The position numbers and the translations under genes are program-made. From the NCBI RefSeq assembly GCF_021631985.1, contig NZ_CP070225.1, positions 186,001 to 250,000 on the forward strand: DNA of 64,000 nt. The letters are read 5' to 3'. Shown here one piece after another: positions 1 to 7,955 of this stretch (the stretch's first letter is position 1; every line of letters begins with the position of its first letter). The stretch comes from Sandaracinus amylolyticus (GTDB taxonomy: Bacteria > Myxococcota_A > Polyangia > Polyangiales > Sandaracinaceae). The notes beneath the pieces are model-generated. The model did no database searches and was not told where the DNA came from. It saw only the letters and a program-made list of their open reading frames with translations.

Positions 1-241
1 GATAGTCGACGCCCATCGCCTCCATCTCGCGGAGCACGGTGTCGACCGGATAGAAGCCGAACGCGGGCTTCACGATCGGCGCTCGCGCGGCGAGCGCGCG
101 CACCGCCTCGTTGTCGGTGGGGTTGAGCCCGTTCGAGACGATCGTCGTGACGCCCGCGGCGCGCGCGTTCGCGATCACGTCGTCGACGCGCGGTGCGAGC
201 TCGGGGTGGGTGAGGTGTGCGTGGACGTCGAACAGGCCCAT
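1..241 (-). CDS. TatD-family metal-dependent hydrolase (N-terminal part; C-terminus beyond window)
   Basis: Read on the minus strand from an ATG at 241, the protein begins MGLFDVHAHLTHPEL, followed by a predicted helix with DDVIANARAAGV and the strand TTIVSNGLNPTDN. The HxH pair in DVHAHL near residues 6-8 is the first metal-binding motif of the TatD/amidohydrolase (TIM-barrel) superfamily, and the phrase FGFYPVD corresponds to the G-x-HP region of TatD proteins. Known family members are metal-dependent deoxyribonucleases or related phosphoesterases; the exact substrate cannot be told from 80 residues. No stop occurs before base 1, so the gene continues outside the window. It starts divergently from nothing obvious; the next gene, at 313-879, lies upstream on the same strand. 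Confidence 0.75.
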   Translation of the reverse strand, partial: MGLFDVHAHLTHPELAPRVDDVIANARAAGVTTIVSNGLNPTDNEAVRALAARAPIVKPAFGFYPVDTVLREMEAMGVDY

Positions 242-312
242 GAAGGGCGCAGTTCTAGGGCCCGGTCATGAGCAAGTCGATCGGCGAGAGCGACCGACTC
301 GTTCATGGGCCC

Positions 313-879
313 TCAGGGCTTCGCGGGCTCGGTGTCCTCGTCCGGCTCGTCCTTCTTGCGCGGCTCGCGACCGGTCATCCATGCGACGACGCCGAGCAGC
401 AGCACGAGGAACACGCTCGCCGCGACGACCCAGAGCCCGAGCGCGGTGTGCTGCACGAACATCGTGAGCAGCACGTAGAGCGTGTAGCCGATCAGCCCGA
501 CCGCGACGCCGACCGCGACCTGCGCCGACCAGCGGAACCCCATGAACGCAACGGCGGTGAGCGCGATGCCGAGCGCGGGCACGAGGAACAGAAGCGGCGC
601 GAGGGTGCCGACCAGCATGCCGTTCGTGCTCGTCGCGAGCGTGAGCCCGCTGTGCTCGACGAACGTGCCGGCGCGATCCCCGACGCCGCTCTCGCGGTAC
701 CACGGCAGGAAGAAGCCCACGAGGAGCGCGAGCCCGCCGAACCCGATGAGCACCCGCAGCGCGATCTGCAGCGGCGACTGCGCCTTGCTCGTCGTGCTCG
801 GTGCCGCGGGCGTCGCCACGCTCACGTCGTCGTCGTCGTCGCTCGCGCTCTTCTTCGTCGTGCTGAGGGGCTCGGCCAT
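313..879 (-). CDS. Small multi-pass membrane protein, function unknown
   Basis: This gene encodes 188 residues. The first 35 residues are polar, with a run of five Asp and Ala/Pro/Ser/Thr-rich sequence, and are probably cytoplasmic. The rest alternates hydrophobic segments: about residues 37-60 (containing LIGFGGLALLVGFFLPWY), 90-120, 125-145 and 150-175, so four or so membrane spans are likely. The C-terminus is charged (PRKKDEPDEDTEP). I do not recognise a family. It lies 71 bases upstream of the TatD-type gene on the same strand, so the two could be co-transcribed, and it is divergent from the hotdog gene at 959. Coding support is the long open frame with membrane-protein composition that its shadow frames lack. 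Confidence 0.7.
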   Translation of the reverse strand: MAEPLSTTKKSASDDDDDVSVATPAAPSTTSKAQSPLQIALRVLIGFGGLALLVGFFLPWYRESGVGDRAGTFVEHSGLTLATSTNGMLVGTLAPLLFLVPALGIALTAVAFMGFRWSAQVAVGVAVGLIGYTLYVLLTMFVQHTALGLWVVAASVFLVLLLGVVAWMTGREPRKKDEPDEDTEPAKP

Positions 880-958
880 CGCGTGAACGACCTTACCGCA
901 ACTCGCGGCGACGTGTGCGACTGGCGCGACCCATCTCCGCGCGGCAACCTCGCGCGCC

Positions 959-1468
959 GTGGACTTCCCGAGACCCGTCGATCCCGAGTTCGTCGCCGAC
1001 TGTCCCTACGGCCCGGGCGGGCTCCTCATCGATGCGATCCTCGCCGTCGATCCCGCGGCGAACATGGTGCGTGCGCGCATGCCCACGCACGACGAGCTGC
1101 CGCTGACGCGCGAGCAGCGCGCCCATCCGGTGCGTCATCCGCGCCACGTGAGCGGTGGGCTCATGGTGCACATGACGGGCATGGTCGGCTTCGCGCACGC
1201 CTACTACGTGCTCGGCCTGCGCCACGCGGACGGATGGATCGGCTACGGCGGGCGCATCCACAACGCGCGGTTCCGCGCGCTCGCGTCGCCCGGCGAGCCG
1301 ATGGAGCTCGAGTGCATCGCGAAGCTGGTGCGGCGCGGCGCGAAGCGCGTGCTCGCGCGCTACGACCTGCGCTTCTACCAGGGCGCGAAGCTGATCTACG
1401 AAGGCGATCAGACCGCGATGTGGCTGCGCGTCGAAGAGGGCATGGACCTCAGCGCGCTCGAAGACTGA
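959..1468 (+). CDS. Hotdog-fold protein, FabA/FabZ-like
   Basis: The 169-residue product starts at a GTG at 959. The pattern resembles hotdog-fold dehydratases and thioesterases: an early segment PYGPGGLLIDAILAVDPAANMVRARM, then P-RHVSGGLMVHMTGMVGFAHAYYVLGL, which corresponds to the central 'hot-dog' helix that in FabZ proteins follows H-FPG-PI-P-G-L, then paired strands with a C-terminal YDLRFYQGAKLIYEGDQTAMWL. Known relatives act on acyl-ACP or acyl-CoA substrates as dehydratases or as non-catalytic hotdog proteins. The catalytic His/Glu pair of FabZ cannot be assigned with confidence. No convincing Shine-Dalgarno sequence precedes the GTG. Its 3' end overlaps the convergent gene at 1449-2078 by 20 bases. 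Confidence 0.7.
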   Translation: MDFPRPVDPEFVADCPYGPGGLLIDAILAVDPAANMVRARMPTHDELPLTREQRAHPVRHPRHVSGGLMVHMTGMVGFAHAYYVLGLRHADGWIGYGGRIHNARFRALASPGEPMELECIAKLVRRGAKRVLARYDLRFYQGAKLIYEGDQTAMWLRVEEGMDLSALED

Positions 1469-2078
1469 TCGTGCGGGCGCGCGAGCGCGCGCCCCAGCGG
1501 GTCGTCCACTCGAGCTCGTCGCCGCGCAACGTGATCGCGTGATCTCCGCCCGCGCCGCGACGCCAGAGCGTGCGCTCGGAGAGGAGCGCGCCGTCGTCGA
1601 TGCGCAGCACCGCGAGGTGGAGCTCGGTGCCGAGCGCCGAGCAGTCGGACCAGCGCACGCGCGTGAGCACCGCGATGCGGCGCGCGTCGGGGTCGAAGCT
1701 CATCGCGAGCACCGACGTCTCGTCGGCGACGACGGGCCACGGGATCGCGAGCTCGCGCACCAGTGCTCCGTCGGCGACGCGATGGATGCGCACGAAGCTC
1801 GGCGCGCACGAGGGCGTGACCGGCACCGTCACGCCGCTCGTGCCGAAGCACGCGCCCGCGATCGCGACGAGCGTGCCCGACCGATCGAGCACCGCGTGGG
1901 TGAGGCGAGCGCGACGATGGCGCGCGCCGGTCCCGACCGATCCATCGGGACGCGGTGGGGGATAGCCGGGCACCTCGATGGCCCCGATCCGCACGTGATC
2001 CGCGGAGACGATCGGCGCCTGGGCCCGGGCCGGTGCGGCCACGATCACGACGGCGAAGGCGACGAAGAGCGCGCGCAC
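1449..2078 (-). CDS. Secreted protein of unknown function, probable beta-strand repeat fold
   Basis: Starting at a GTG (2078), the protein begins VRALFVAFAVVIVAAPARAQ, a clear signal peptide with an A-x-A cleavage site, giving a 209-residue exported protein. The mature part contains evenly spaced strands such as AVLDRSGTLVAIAGACFG, FVRIHRVADGALVRELAIPW, VLAMSFDPDARRIAVLTRVRW and LAVLRIDDGALLSERTLWR. These read like WD40/YVTN-type propeller blades with four or so units, which would be a partial propeller. No catalytic motif is visible. Four cysteines could form two disulfides. The gene converges on the hotdog gene with a 20-base 3' overlap and is divergent from the gene at 2140. Confidence 0.65.
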   Translation of the reverse strand: MRALFVAFAVVIVAAPARAQAPIVSADHVRIGAIEVPGYPPPRPDGSVGTGARHRRARLTHAVLDRSGTLVAIAGACFGTSGVTVPVTPSCAPSFVRIHRVADGALVRELAIPWPVVADETSVLAMSFDPDARRIAVLTRVRWSDCSALGTELHLAVLRIDDGALLSERTLWRRGAGGDHAITLRGDELEWTTRWGARSRARTISLRAR

Positions 2079-2139
2079 GTCGAGGGTACGTCGGAGCCCG
2101 GCTCGTCGATTCCCGCAAAATGCCCCTACGATCGCCCTC

Positions 2140-3168
2140 GTGCGGATCGTCGTGATCGGAGGGCACGGGTTCCTGGGGTCGCGGGCCGTCCGCGCCCTGC
2201 GGAACGCGAAAGGCGTCGAGGTCGTGTCCGCCGGGCGCAGCGGTGAGCTCGTGGTCGACCTGCATCGACCCGAGACGTTCGCCGCGCTCGAGGGAGCGAG
2301 CGTGGTGGTGAACGCGTCGAGCTCGCACCTCGCTCCACCCGATGCGCTCGCGGACTTCTGTCTCGCGCGCGGGCTCGTGCTGCTCGAGGCGAGCTCGGAC
2401 CGCGTGGTGGTCGAGCGCTTGCTCGACGCGTACCGCGGGCGTGACGCGCACGGCGCGCTGGTGCTGGGCGCGGGGATCTTCACCGGGATCAGCAACGCGC
2501 TCGCGGCGCACGCATCGCGCGAGGTCGGCGGCGCGACGTCGATCGAGATCGGCGTGACGAGCTCGCCCTTCTCGGGCGCGGGCGGCGGGACGATCGATCT
2601 GATGGCCGACGCGGTCGCGACGACGACGCGCGTGGTGCGCCGCGGAGCGCGGGTGGATGCACCGCCGATCGCGCCGGGGCCTTCGATGCAATTCGTCGAA
2701 GGAGAGCGCGCGACGGTGCACGTGGCGTTCGCCGAGCCGGTGATGGTGCACGCGAGCACGGGCGCGGACGACGTCGCGATGTACATGGCGCCCTCGCCGA
2801 GCTGGCTGCGCCGCGCGTTCCTGGCGCTGCCGATCGGGCTCGTGCGCAGTCGCTTGTTCGGCGCGTTCTTCCGGGCGTACTTCCGCTTCTTGCGGCGGGT
2901 GCTGCTGCGCTCGGTGGCCACGCGCGTGGGGCTGGTGGCGCGGGCGCGTCGCGAGCGGCGCGAGCACGTCGCGATGCTCTCGTTCGACGACGGATTCGAC
3001 GCGGGCGGCGTCGCGATCGCCGCGACTGCGCTGGTGCTCGCGCGACGGGGCGGACGCGTCGCCGGCACCTTCCTCGTCGACGAGCTGGTCCCGCTCGACG
3101 TGATGCTGTCGGTGATGCGCGAGCTCGACGCGGGCCTGCGGTTCGACGCGCGCGGCGTGAGCGATTGA
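2140..3168 (+). CDS. Saccharopine dehydrogenase-like NAD(P)-binding protein
   Basis: A 342-residue protein from a GTG at 2140. The N-terminus MRIVVIGGHGFLGSRAVRAL is a Rossmann nucleotide-binding strand and G-x-G-x-x-G-type loop, and it continues with VVSAGRS, ALEGASVVVNASSSH and VLLEASSD, the order of strands seen in saccharopine dehydrogenase NADP-binding domain proteins. The middle part (GAGIFTGISNALAAH... EIGVTSSPFSGAGGGTIDLM) resembles the substrate domain of the same family. Many such proteins in bacteria act as uncharacterised reductases; the substrate is unknown. It starts 61 bases from the divergent secreted-protein gene, so the gap 2079-2139 must hold two promoters. It converges on the Cys-repeat lipoprotein gene at 3194. 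Confidence 0.7.
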   Translation: MRIVVIGGHGFLGSRAVRALRNAKGVEVVSAGRSGELVVDLHRPETFAALEGASVVVNASSSHLAPPDALADFCLARGLVLLEASSDRVVVERLLDAYRGRDAHGALVLGAGIFTGISNALAAHASREVGGATSIEIGVTSSPFSGAGGGTIDLMADAVATTTRVVRRGARVDAPPIAPGPSMQFVEGERATVHVAFAEPVMVHASTGADDVAMYMAPSPSWLRRAFLALPIGLVRSRLFGAFFRAYFRFLRRVLLRSVATRVGLVARARRERREHVAMLSFDDGFDAGGVAIAATALVLARRGGRVAGTFLVDELVPLDVMLSVMRELDAGLRFDARGVSD

Positions 3169-3193
3169 GCTCCGCCGCGCGCGTGGCCGCGCC

Positions 3194-4600
3194 TCAGCAG
3201 CCGGTGTGCGTGATGCAGCGCGTGATCGGGCCGCGGCACTCGCGGGTCACGCACGAGATGTCGCGGCAGTCGCCGCCCACGAACGCGTTGATCGCGCAGT
3301 TCACGGCCTCGTCGAGGAAGACCTGCGCGCTCGGGCACGTCTGCGCGCCGCACGCGAAGATGCACGAGAGGTTGAAGTCGGGGATGCCGCCGCCGCCGAA
3401 CTCGAAGCAGCCGAGCACGCACATGAAGCTCTCGCTGCACGAGTTGAGCTCGCACATGCCGCAGTCGCTCGGGCAGTTCACGCAGGTCTCGGAGCGCGAG
3501 CTCTCGCAGCGCATGTTGCCGCAGAACGCGCACGAGCCGCAGTCCGCCGCGCAGCTCGAGCAGCTCTCGGTGCCGCTGCAGCGACCATCGCCGCAGCCCG
3601 TGCAGCGACCGCAGTCCTCGCTGCACGTGAAGCACGTCTCGCCCGCCGCCGCGTCGCACGTTCCGTCGCCGCAGGGATCGCACTCACCGCAGTCCGCGGG
3701 GCACGAGAAGCAGTCCTCGTCGGGCGGCTCGCAGAAGCCCGCGCCCGGAGTGCCCGGGCCACAGCGCGAGCACGCGCCGCAGTCCTCGGGGCACGAGCCG
3801 CACGTCTCGCCGCGCGCCGCGTCGCAGCGGCGGTCGCCGCACGTGCTGCACACGCCGCAGTCCATCGGGCAGGTGCTGCAGTCCTCGGTCGCCGCGTTGC
3901 ACGTGCCGTTGCCGCAGGTCTCGCAGCGGCCGCAGTCCTCGGGGCACGAGCTGCAGGTCTCGGTGCTCGAGCACATCCGATCGCCGCAGCGCACGCAGCG
4001 ACCGCAGTCGGTCGCGCACGTCGCGCACGTCTCGCCGCCGTCGCACATCCCGTTGCCGCAGGTCTCGCAGCGACCGCAGTCCGCCGCGCACGACGAGCAC
4101 GTCTCGCCGGTGCCGCAGGTTCCGTCGCCGCAGCGCGCGCACGCGCCGCAGTCACCGGGGCACGAGAAGCAGCTCTCGCCCTCGTTGCACGTGCCGTCGC
4201 CGCAGCTCGTGCAGGCACCGCAGTCGGCGGGGCAGCTGCGACAGCTCTCGGTGGGATCGCAGGTGCCGTCGTCGCAGGTATCGCAGATGCCGCAGTCGGT
4301 CGGGCAGATCGTGCACGTCTCGTCGTCCGAGCACGTTCCGTCGCCGCACCCGCCGCACGCGCCGCAGTCGACCGCGCAGGAGTCGCAGGTCTCGCTCGGG
4401 TTGCAGCGGCCGTCGCCGCAGCGTGCCGCGGGCGCGTCGGAGCCCGGCGCGTCGGGAGGCGGAGGGACGTCGCCGTCGACCTGTGGCCCCGCGTCGAATC
4501 CGTCGATCGGTCCGGTGCGCAGCGTGGAGCGGCCGCACGCGGACAGTGCGAGCGCTGCGATCGCGAGCGACGAGAGGAGAGCGAGGCGCGTGGAGGACAT
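3194..4600 (-). CDS. Cysteine-repeat surface lipoprotein (CGDGTC...ETC..CP.DCG.C repeats)
   Basis: From the ATG at 4600 (GGAG eleven bases upstream) the 468-residue product has a lipoprotein signal, LALLSSLAIAALALSACGRS, with Cys in a lipobox. A short Asp/Pro linker is followed by about a dozen imperfect repeats of 25-28 residues, each of the form C-GDG-x-C-x(3-6)-ETC-x2-CP-x-DCG-x-C. The repeats run almost from residue 60 to residue 400, and a distinct C-terminal domain with more cysteines follows (NSCSESFMCVLGCFEFGGG... CITHTGC). Similar repeats are known in myxobacterial secreted proteins. Regular six-Cys units imply disulfide-bonded modules outside the cytoplasm. Function is unknown; adhesion or matrix scaffolding is an inference. 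Repeat number may vary between strains. Confidence 0.8.
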   Translation of the reverse strand: MSSTRLALLSSLAIAALALSACGRSTLRTGPIDGFDAGPQVDGDVPPPPDAPGSDAPAARCGDGRCNPSETCDSCAVDCGACGGCGDGTCSDDETCTICPTDCGICDTCDDGTCDPTESCRSCPADCGACTSCGDGTCNEGESCFSCPGDCGACARCGDGTCGTGETCSSCAADCGRCETCGNGMCDGGETCATCATDCGRCVRCGDRMCSSTETCSSCPEDCGRCETCGNGTCNAATEDCSTCPMDCGVCSTCGDRRCDAARGETCGSCPEDCGACSRCGPGTPGAGFCEPPDEDCFSCPADCGECDPCGDGTCDAAAGETCFTCSEDCGRCTGCGDGRCSGTESCSSCAADCGSCAFCGNMRCESSRSETCVNCPSDCGMCELNSCSESFMCVLGCFEFGGGGIPDFNLSCIFACGAQTCPSAQVFLDEAVNCAINAFVGGDCRDISCVTRECRGPITRCITHTGC

Positions 4601-4717
4601 GATTCGTCTCCGCAGAGAAGAAGAAAGAAGAGCTTGAAGACGGTAGAGGAATCGAAACCGCTCCGCCATATCCCGTCCGACACCGCGTCCCGAACCCCTC
4701 GGCGCGGGTGAGCGACG

Positions 4718-5365
4718 TCACTCTTCGACGCGCACCCGATAGGTCGCGGGCTCCCAGCCCCCGAGCCCGAGGTTCGCGACGCCCCGCACCGTCAGCACGC
4801 CGAGCACCACGAGATCGTTGGTGCCTCCGGTCGGCGCGAGCTGATCCGTCGAGAGCGCGCCGACCCAGCGCGTCGCGACGCGGAAGAACACGCCGCCGAA
4901 CACGCCGTCGGGCAGGAAGAGCGGCACGTCGATGCCGAGGCCGAGCGCGGTCGCGAGCCCCACGTCGTCGTCGAAGGGACCGATCGCGACCCCGAGATCG
5001 ATGCCGATCGAGTCGACGAAGAGATCGAGCCACGCATCGCCCGACTGCAGGTTCAGGAGGAAGCGCAGCAGGAAGAGCGGGCGCACGTCGACGCCGATCA
5101 CGACGCGATCGTCGCCCTCGGGCCGCCACTCGGGCGCGATCACGAGGCCGCCGCTGTCGAGCAGTCGCGCGCGCAGCTCGACCGTCGTGGTGCCGGTGAT
5201 CTCCGGGCCGACGCGATCGTTCACGACCACGCCACCGCCGATGCCGGCGCTGAGCACGAGATCGCCCGAGAGCCGGCCGTACACCGTGTCGCCCCCGTCG
5301 GCGTGCGCGATCGCGGGCGCGAAGGAGCAGGCGAGGGCGATCAGCGATGGGAGCACGCGGTGCAC
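4718..5365 (-). CDS. Exported hydrophobic-repeat protein, possible outer-membrane beta-barrel
   Basis: The most plausible start is the GTG at 5365, giving 215 residues beginning VHRVLPSLIALACSFAPAIAHADG, a Sec signal peptide with A-x-A cleavage (the GTG three codons on is an alternative). The mature sequence is made of alternating amphipathic strands rich in Gly, Val and Asp: GRLSGDLVLSAGIGGGVVV, TGTTTVELRARLLDSGGLVIAPEW, DDRVVIGVDVRPLFLLRFLLNL, IGIDLGVAIGPF and GVFFRVATRWVGAL. This fits an eight- to ten-strand outer-membrane barrel. No named family was recognised. It is divergent from the zinc-ribbon gene at 5516 with a 150-base intergenic region. Confidence 0.65.
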   Translation of the reverse strand: MHRVLPSLIALACSFAPAIAHADGGDTVYGRLSGDLVLSAGIGGGVVVNDRVGPEITGTTTVELRARLLDSGGLVIAPEWRPEGDDRVVIGVDVRPLFLLRFLLNLQSGDAWLDLFVDSIGIDLGVAIGPFDDDVGLATALGLGIDVPLFLPDGVFGGVFFRVATRWVGALSTDQLAPTGGTNDLVVLGVLTVRGVANLGLGGWEPATYRVRVEE

Positions 5366-5515
5366 GGGGCGCGACTGTAGGCTCCGGATCGGTCGAGATC
5401 GAGCGCGCTGCAAAGATGTGCAGGCTCGGTCCGCCGAACGGATTGATTGCGAGGGTGCGCTCGGCCGTCGGAGCACGAGCGCTCTGATAGGCTCGCGCGC
5501 GAGGAGATGGCGTCG

Positions 5516-6640
5516 ATGGTCTTCTGTCAGTCGTGCGGTGCCCGCAACACGGACGACGCGCGCTTCTGCAACATGTGCGGCGCGCAGATCGCCGCGCCGG
5601 GCGAGCCGGGTGGGCCGATCGGCGCGACGCGCGCGACCACCGGCGCGACGAGCAGTGGGACGAGCACCGCGGCGAGCGCGGGCACCAGCACGACGATGAG
5701 CGGGTCGAGGGTCTCGCTCGAGGCGATCGGCGTGCGCTCGGGGCGTCGCACCTGGGGGATCCTGATCGCGGCGGGGCTCGCGCTGTTCGGGCTCGGCGCA
5801 GGCGGGATGTTCGTGATGATGCGGCCCGGAGAGCCGCCGCCGGTCGCCGAGGCGCCGGCCGAGACGGACGAGGAGCCGATCGAGATCGGCGAGCCGGTGC
5901 CGGCGGGCGAAGAGCTCCCGGACGACATCGACTTCGTGCCCGGCACGCCGCGCGTGACCAAGCAGACGGGCGGCACGACGCGACCGCGCGGCACCACGTC
6001 GACGGGCGGCGGAAGCGCATCGACCGGTGGGAGCGCCTCGACTGGCGGTGGATCGACGGGTGGCGGTGGATCGACGGGCGGCGGTGGATCGACGGGCGGC
6101 AGTGCATCGACTGGCGGCGGTGGATCGACGGGCGGCGGTGCATCGACGGGCGGCAGTGGATCGACGGGCGGCGGTTCATCGACCGGCGGTGCATCGACGG
6201 GCGGCGGTGCATCGGCGGGTGGCGCAACGACGCCGGTCGATCCCGGCACAGAGCCCTCGACCGGCACCGGCGGTGGCACGTCGACCGGCAGCGTCGACTG
6301 GGAGCGCGCGGGCGGCGTGCCCGAGGGCGAAGAAGAAGACGTGCTGATGGACGCGTACGCCGTGCACGTGCGTCGCTACATCCGCGAGTATTACATCCGC
6401 CGCGCCCAGATGTGCTTCGACCACGAGTCGCGCGTCGACCAGCAGGCGGTGCGGGGCACGGTCGTGATCGGCTTCACGATCCAGGGCTCGGGCGAGGTCA
6501 TCGGTGCGCGCGTGGAGCGGAACACCACGGGCCGCGACGCGCTCGCCGCGTGCCTGCAGCGTCAGGTCGAGGAGTGGCGCCTGCCGCGTCCGCCCGAGGG
6601 CGTCGACGAGCTCCCGATGCAGATGCCCTTCTCGCGCTGA
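5516..6640 (+). CDS. Zinc-ribbon, transmembrane, AgmX/PglI-type C-terminal domain protein
   Basis: The start at 5516 is chosen because GAGGAG at 5501-5506 sits nine bases upstream, whereas it abuts the in-frame ATG at 5507. The 374-residue protein opens with a zinc ribbon (FCQSCGARNTDDARFCNMCGAQI, two CxxC pairs). A Thr/Ala/Ser linker leads to one membrane segment (TWGILIAAGLALFGLGAGGMFVM) around residues 83-105. Then comes a long periplasmic Gly/Ser/Thr repeat region. The C-terminal 95 residues (YIRRAQMCFDHE... VVIGFTIQGSGEVIGARVERN... LQRQVEEWRLPRP) match the TonB-like AgmX/PglI C-terminal domain known from myxobacterial gliding and adventurous-motility loci. The topology suggests coupling of a cytoplasmic zinc-ribbon to an envelope complex. 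It is followed by a hairpin terminator. Confidence 0.8.
   Translation: MVFCQSCGARNTDDARFCNMCGAQIAAPGEPGGPIGATRATTGATSSGTSTAASAGTSTTMSGSRVSLEAIGVRSGRRTWGILIAAGLALFGLGAGGMFVMMRPGEPPPVAEAPAETDEEPIEIGEPVPAGEELPDDIDFVPGTPRVTKQTGGTTRPRGTTSTGGGSASTGGSASTGGGSTGGGGSTGGGGSTGGSASTGGGGSTGGGASTGGSGSTGGGSSTGGASTGGGASAGGATTPVDPGTEPSTGTGGGTSTGSVDWERAGGVPEGEEEDVLMDAYAVHVRRYIREYYIRRAQMCFDHESRVDQQAVRGTVVIGFTIQGSGEVIGARVERNTTGRDALAACLQRQVEEWRLPRPPEGVDELPMQMPFSR
6000..6230 (+). repeat. In-frame tandem repeat coding for Ser-Thr-Gly-Gly-Gly units
   Basis: A run of near-identical 12-18 base units built on TCGACGGGCGGCGGTGGA encodes about fifteen (A/G)STGG(G/S) units within the zinc-ribbon/AgmX protein. Units differ mainly by gca/gga and by length, so the tract looks prone to slippage. 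It forms the flexible periplasmic spacer of that protein. Confidence 0.85.
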
Positions 6641-6648
6641 TCGGCGTT

Positions 6649-6700
6649 GTCCGATCCGGCCTGGCCGTTCTGCCCGGATCGGACGTTCGCTTCTCTCTTC
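6649..6700 (+). terminator. Intrinsic terminator after the AgmX-type gene
   Basis: Eight bases after the stop codon, GTCCGATCCGG (6649-6659) pairs perfectly with CCGGATCGGAC (6674-6684) around a 14-base loop, and the stem is followed by a pyrimidine-rich tract (TTCGCTTCTCTCTTCTC). The T-run is interrupted, so efficiency is uncertain; the position before the next gene's ribosome-binding site fits a terminator or attenuator. Confidence 0.6.
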
Positions 6701-6747
6701 TCACTTCCGCGCTTCCCGACGACACTCTCGTTCGAGGAGCAACGCGG

Positions 6748-7719
6748 ATGGCGGGTGAGGAGCTGCTGATCGTCGACTCGGTGGATCGCGATCGCGAGGG
6801 GCTCCGTCGCTTCTTCGATCAGAAGGGCTTCGTCTGCACCGCGGCGCGCACCGGGCCCGAGGCCCGCGACTACGTCACGAACAAGTTCTTCCCCGCCGCG
6901 CTGATCGATCTCGACGTCGACACGCCGAGCGCCGGCCTCGAGCTCGTGCGCTTCGTGCGCGAGCGCTCGCGACAGACGGCGGTGATCCTGCTGACGAGCC
7001 GTCGCTCGTTCGAGGGCGCGGTCGCCGCGATGCGCCTCGGCGTGCAGGACGTGATCGTGAAGGCGCCCGATCAGGTCGAGCACATGCGCGCCGCGGTCGA
7101 GACCGGGGTCGCGCGGTACAAGGCGCGCGACGAGGGCGGCGAGCTGCACCGCGACGTGCGCACGGTGCTGAACGACTCGTTCAAGGTGATCCTCGAGCTC
7201 GCGCGCCGCACGTACGCCGACGTGTCGATGGCCGCGCCGCCGATGCGCCCGAAGGTCCTCTTCGTCGACGGAGACGGAGACTTCCTCAACGCGCTCGCCC
7301 CGCTCGTGACGAAGGAGAGCTGGGAGATCCTCGCCGACAACAGCGGCGGTGCCGCGCTCGATCGCGGCTCGCGCGAGCGCATCGACATCATCGTCGCGAA
7401 CGCGGAGCTCCCGGATCTGCGCGGCTCGATGGTGATCAAGACGCTCCAGGCCGAGCGCAGCGAGCTGCTCGGTCTGCTCTATCACCGCATGGGCGCGGAG
7501 GGTCACATCGATCGCATCGAGCGCGGTCAGGTCGACGGAGTGATCCGCCCCTTCGACAAGCCCGAGCAGCTGGTGAACGCGGTGAAGAAGCTGACCGGCG
7601 AGCTCGCGACGAAGGCGCAGGAGCGCCGGCTCATCCAGGCGTTCCGCGCCGAGCACACCGACTACCTGCGCCGCTTCGCGAAGGTGAAGGCGCAGATCGA
7701 CAACCTCATCGAGGACTGA
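6748..7719 (+). CDS. Double receiver-domain protein, second receiver lacking the phospho-Asp
   Basis: The ATG at 6748 has GAGGAG eight bases upstream. The 323-residue product holds two tandem CheY-like receiver domains and no output domain. Receiver 1 (about residues 4-120) has the acidic pocket in LLIVDSVDRD, a phospho-acceptor in AALIDLDVDTP, Thr in VILLTSRR and Lys in VIVKAP, so it should be competent. Receiver 2 (about residues 168-290) keeps the acidic residues (VLFVDGDGD) but has IIVANAELPD where LLLDxxMPD is normal, placing Asn at the phospho site; a Lys remains in IRPFDKPEQ. The C-terminus is a helical, basic tail with possible coiled-coil character. The protein is likely a partner or phosphate sink in two-component signalling; the cognate kinase is not in the window. 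Confidence 0.8.
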   Translation: MAGEELLIVDSVDRDREGLRRFFDQKGFVCTAARTGPEARDYVTNKFFPAALIDLDVDTPSAGLELVRFVRERSRQTAVILLTSRRSFEGAVAAMRLGVQDVIVKAPDQVEHMRAAVETGVARYKARDEGGELHRDVRTVLNDSFKVILELARRTYADVSMAAPPMRPKVLFVDGDGDFLNALAPLVTKESWEILADNSGGAALDRGSRERIDIIVANAELPDLRGSMVIKTLQAERSELLGLLYHRMGAEGHIDRIERGQVDGVIRPFDKPEQLVNAVKKLTGELATKAQERRLIQAFRAEHTDYLRRFAKVKAQIDNLIED

Positions 7720-7800
7720 GCGGTAGTTGCTCCGCCCGCCTTCCCGTCGAACACTGTCTGCCGTGATCTCCGATCACACGTCCGGCGCGCTCATGTCGAT

Positions 7801-7818
7801 GCCCCGCATCTGCGGGGC
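7801..7818. other. Perfect hairpin in the metG upstream region
   Basis: GCCCCGCA and TGCGGGGC form a perfect dyad in the 236-base gap between the double-receiver gene and metG. There is no following T-run in either direction, so it is not a good intrinsic terminator. No T-box-like structure was seen. The rest of this gap shows no open frame that I believe. Confidence 0.4.
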
Positions 7819-7955
7819 GCACGCGCCGACGACTGCCTGATCCGTTCCACTCGCATCACGCACGACCGGCCGCGCCCTTCGCGAGGCGCGCCGTCGTGGT
7901 GAGCGTGACGACGTGATCTCGGAAGAACGCGGGCCGGCGTGAGGAGCACGCCGCC

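Noticed and set aside
7720-7955. Possible T-box or SAM riboswitch before metG
   Set aside because: Only one short perfect hairpin was found; no T-box sequence, no antiterminator and no T-run.
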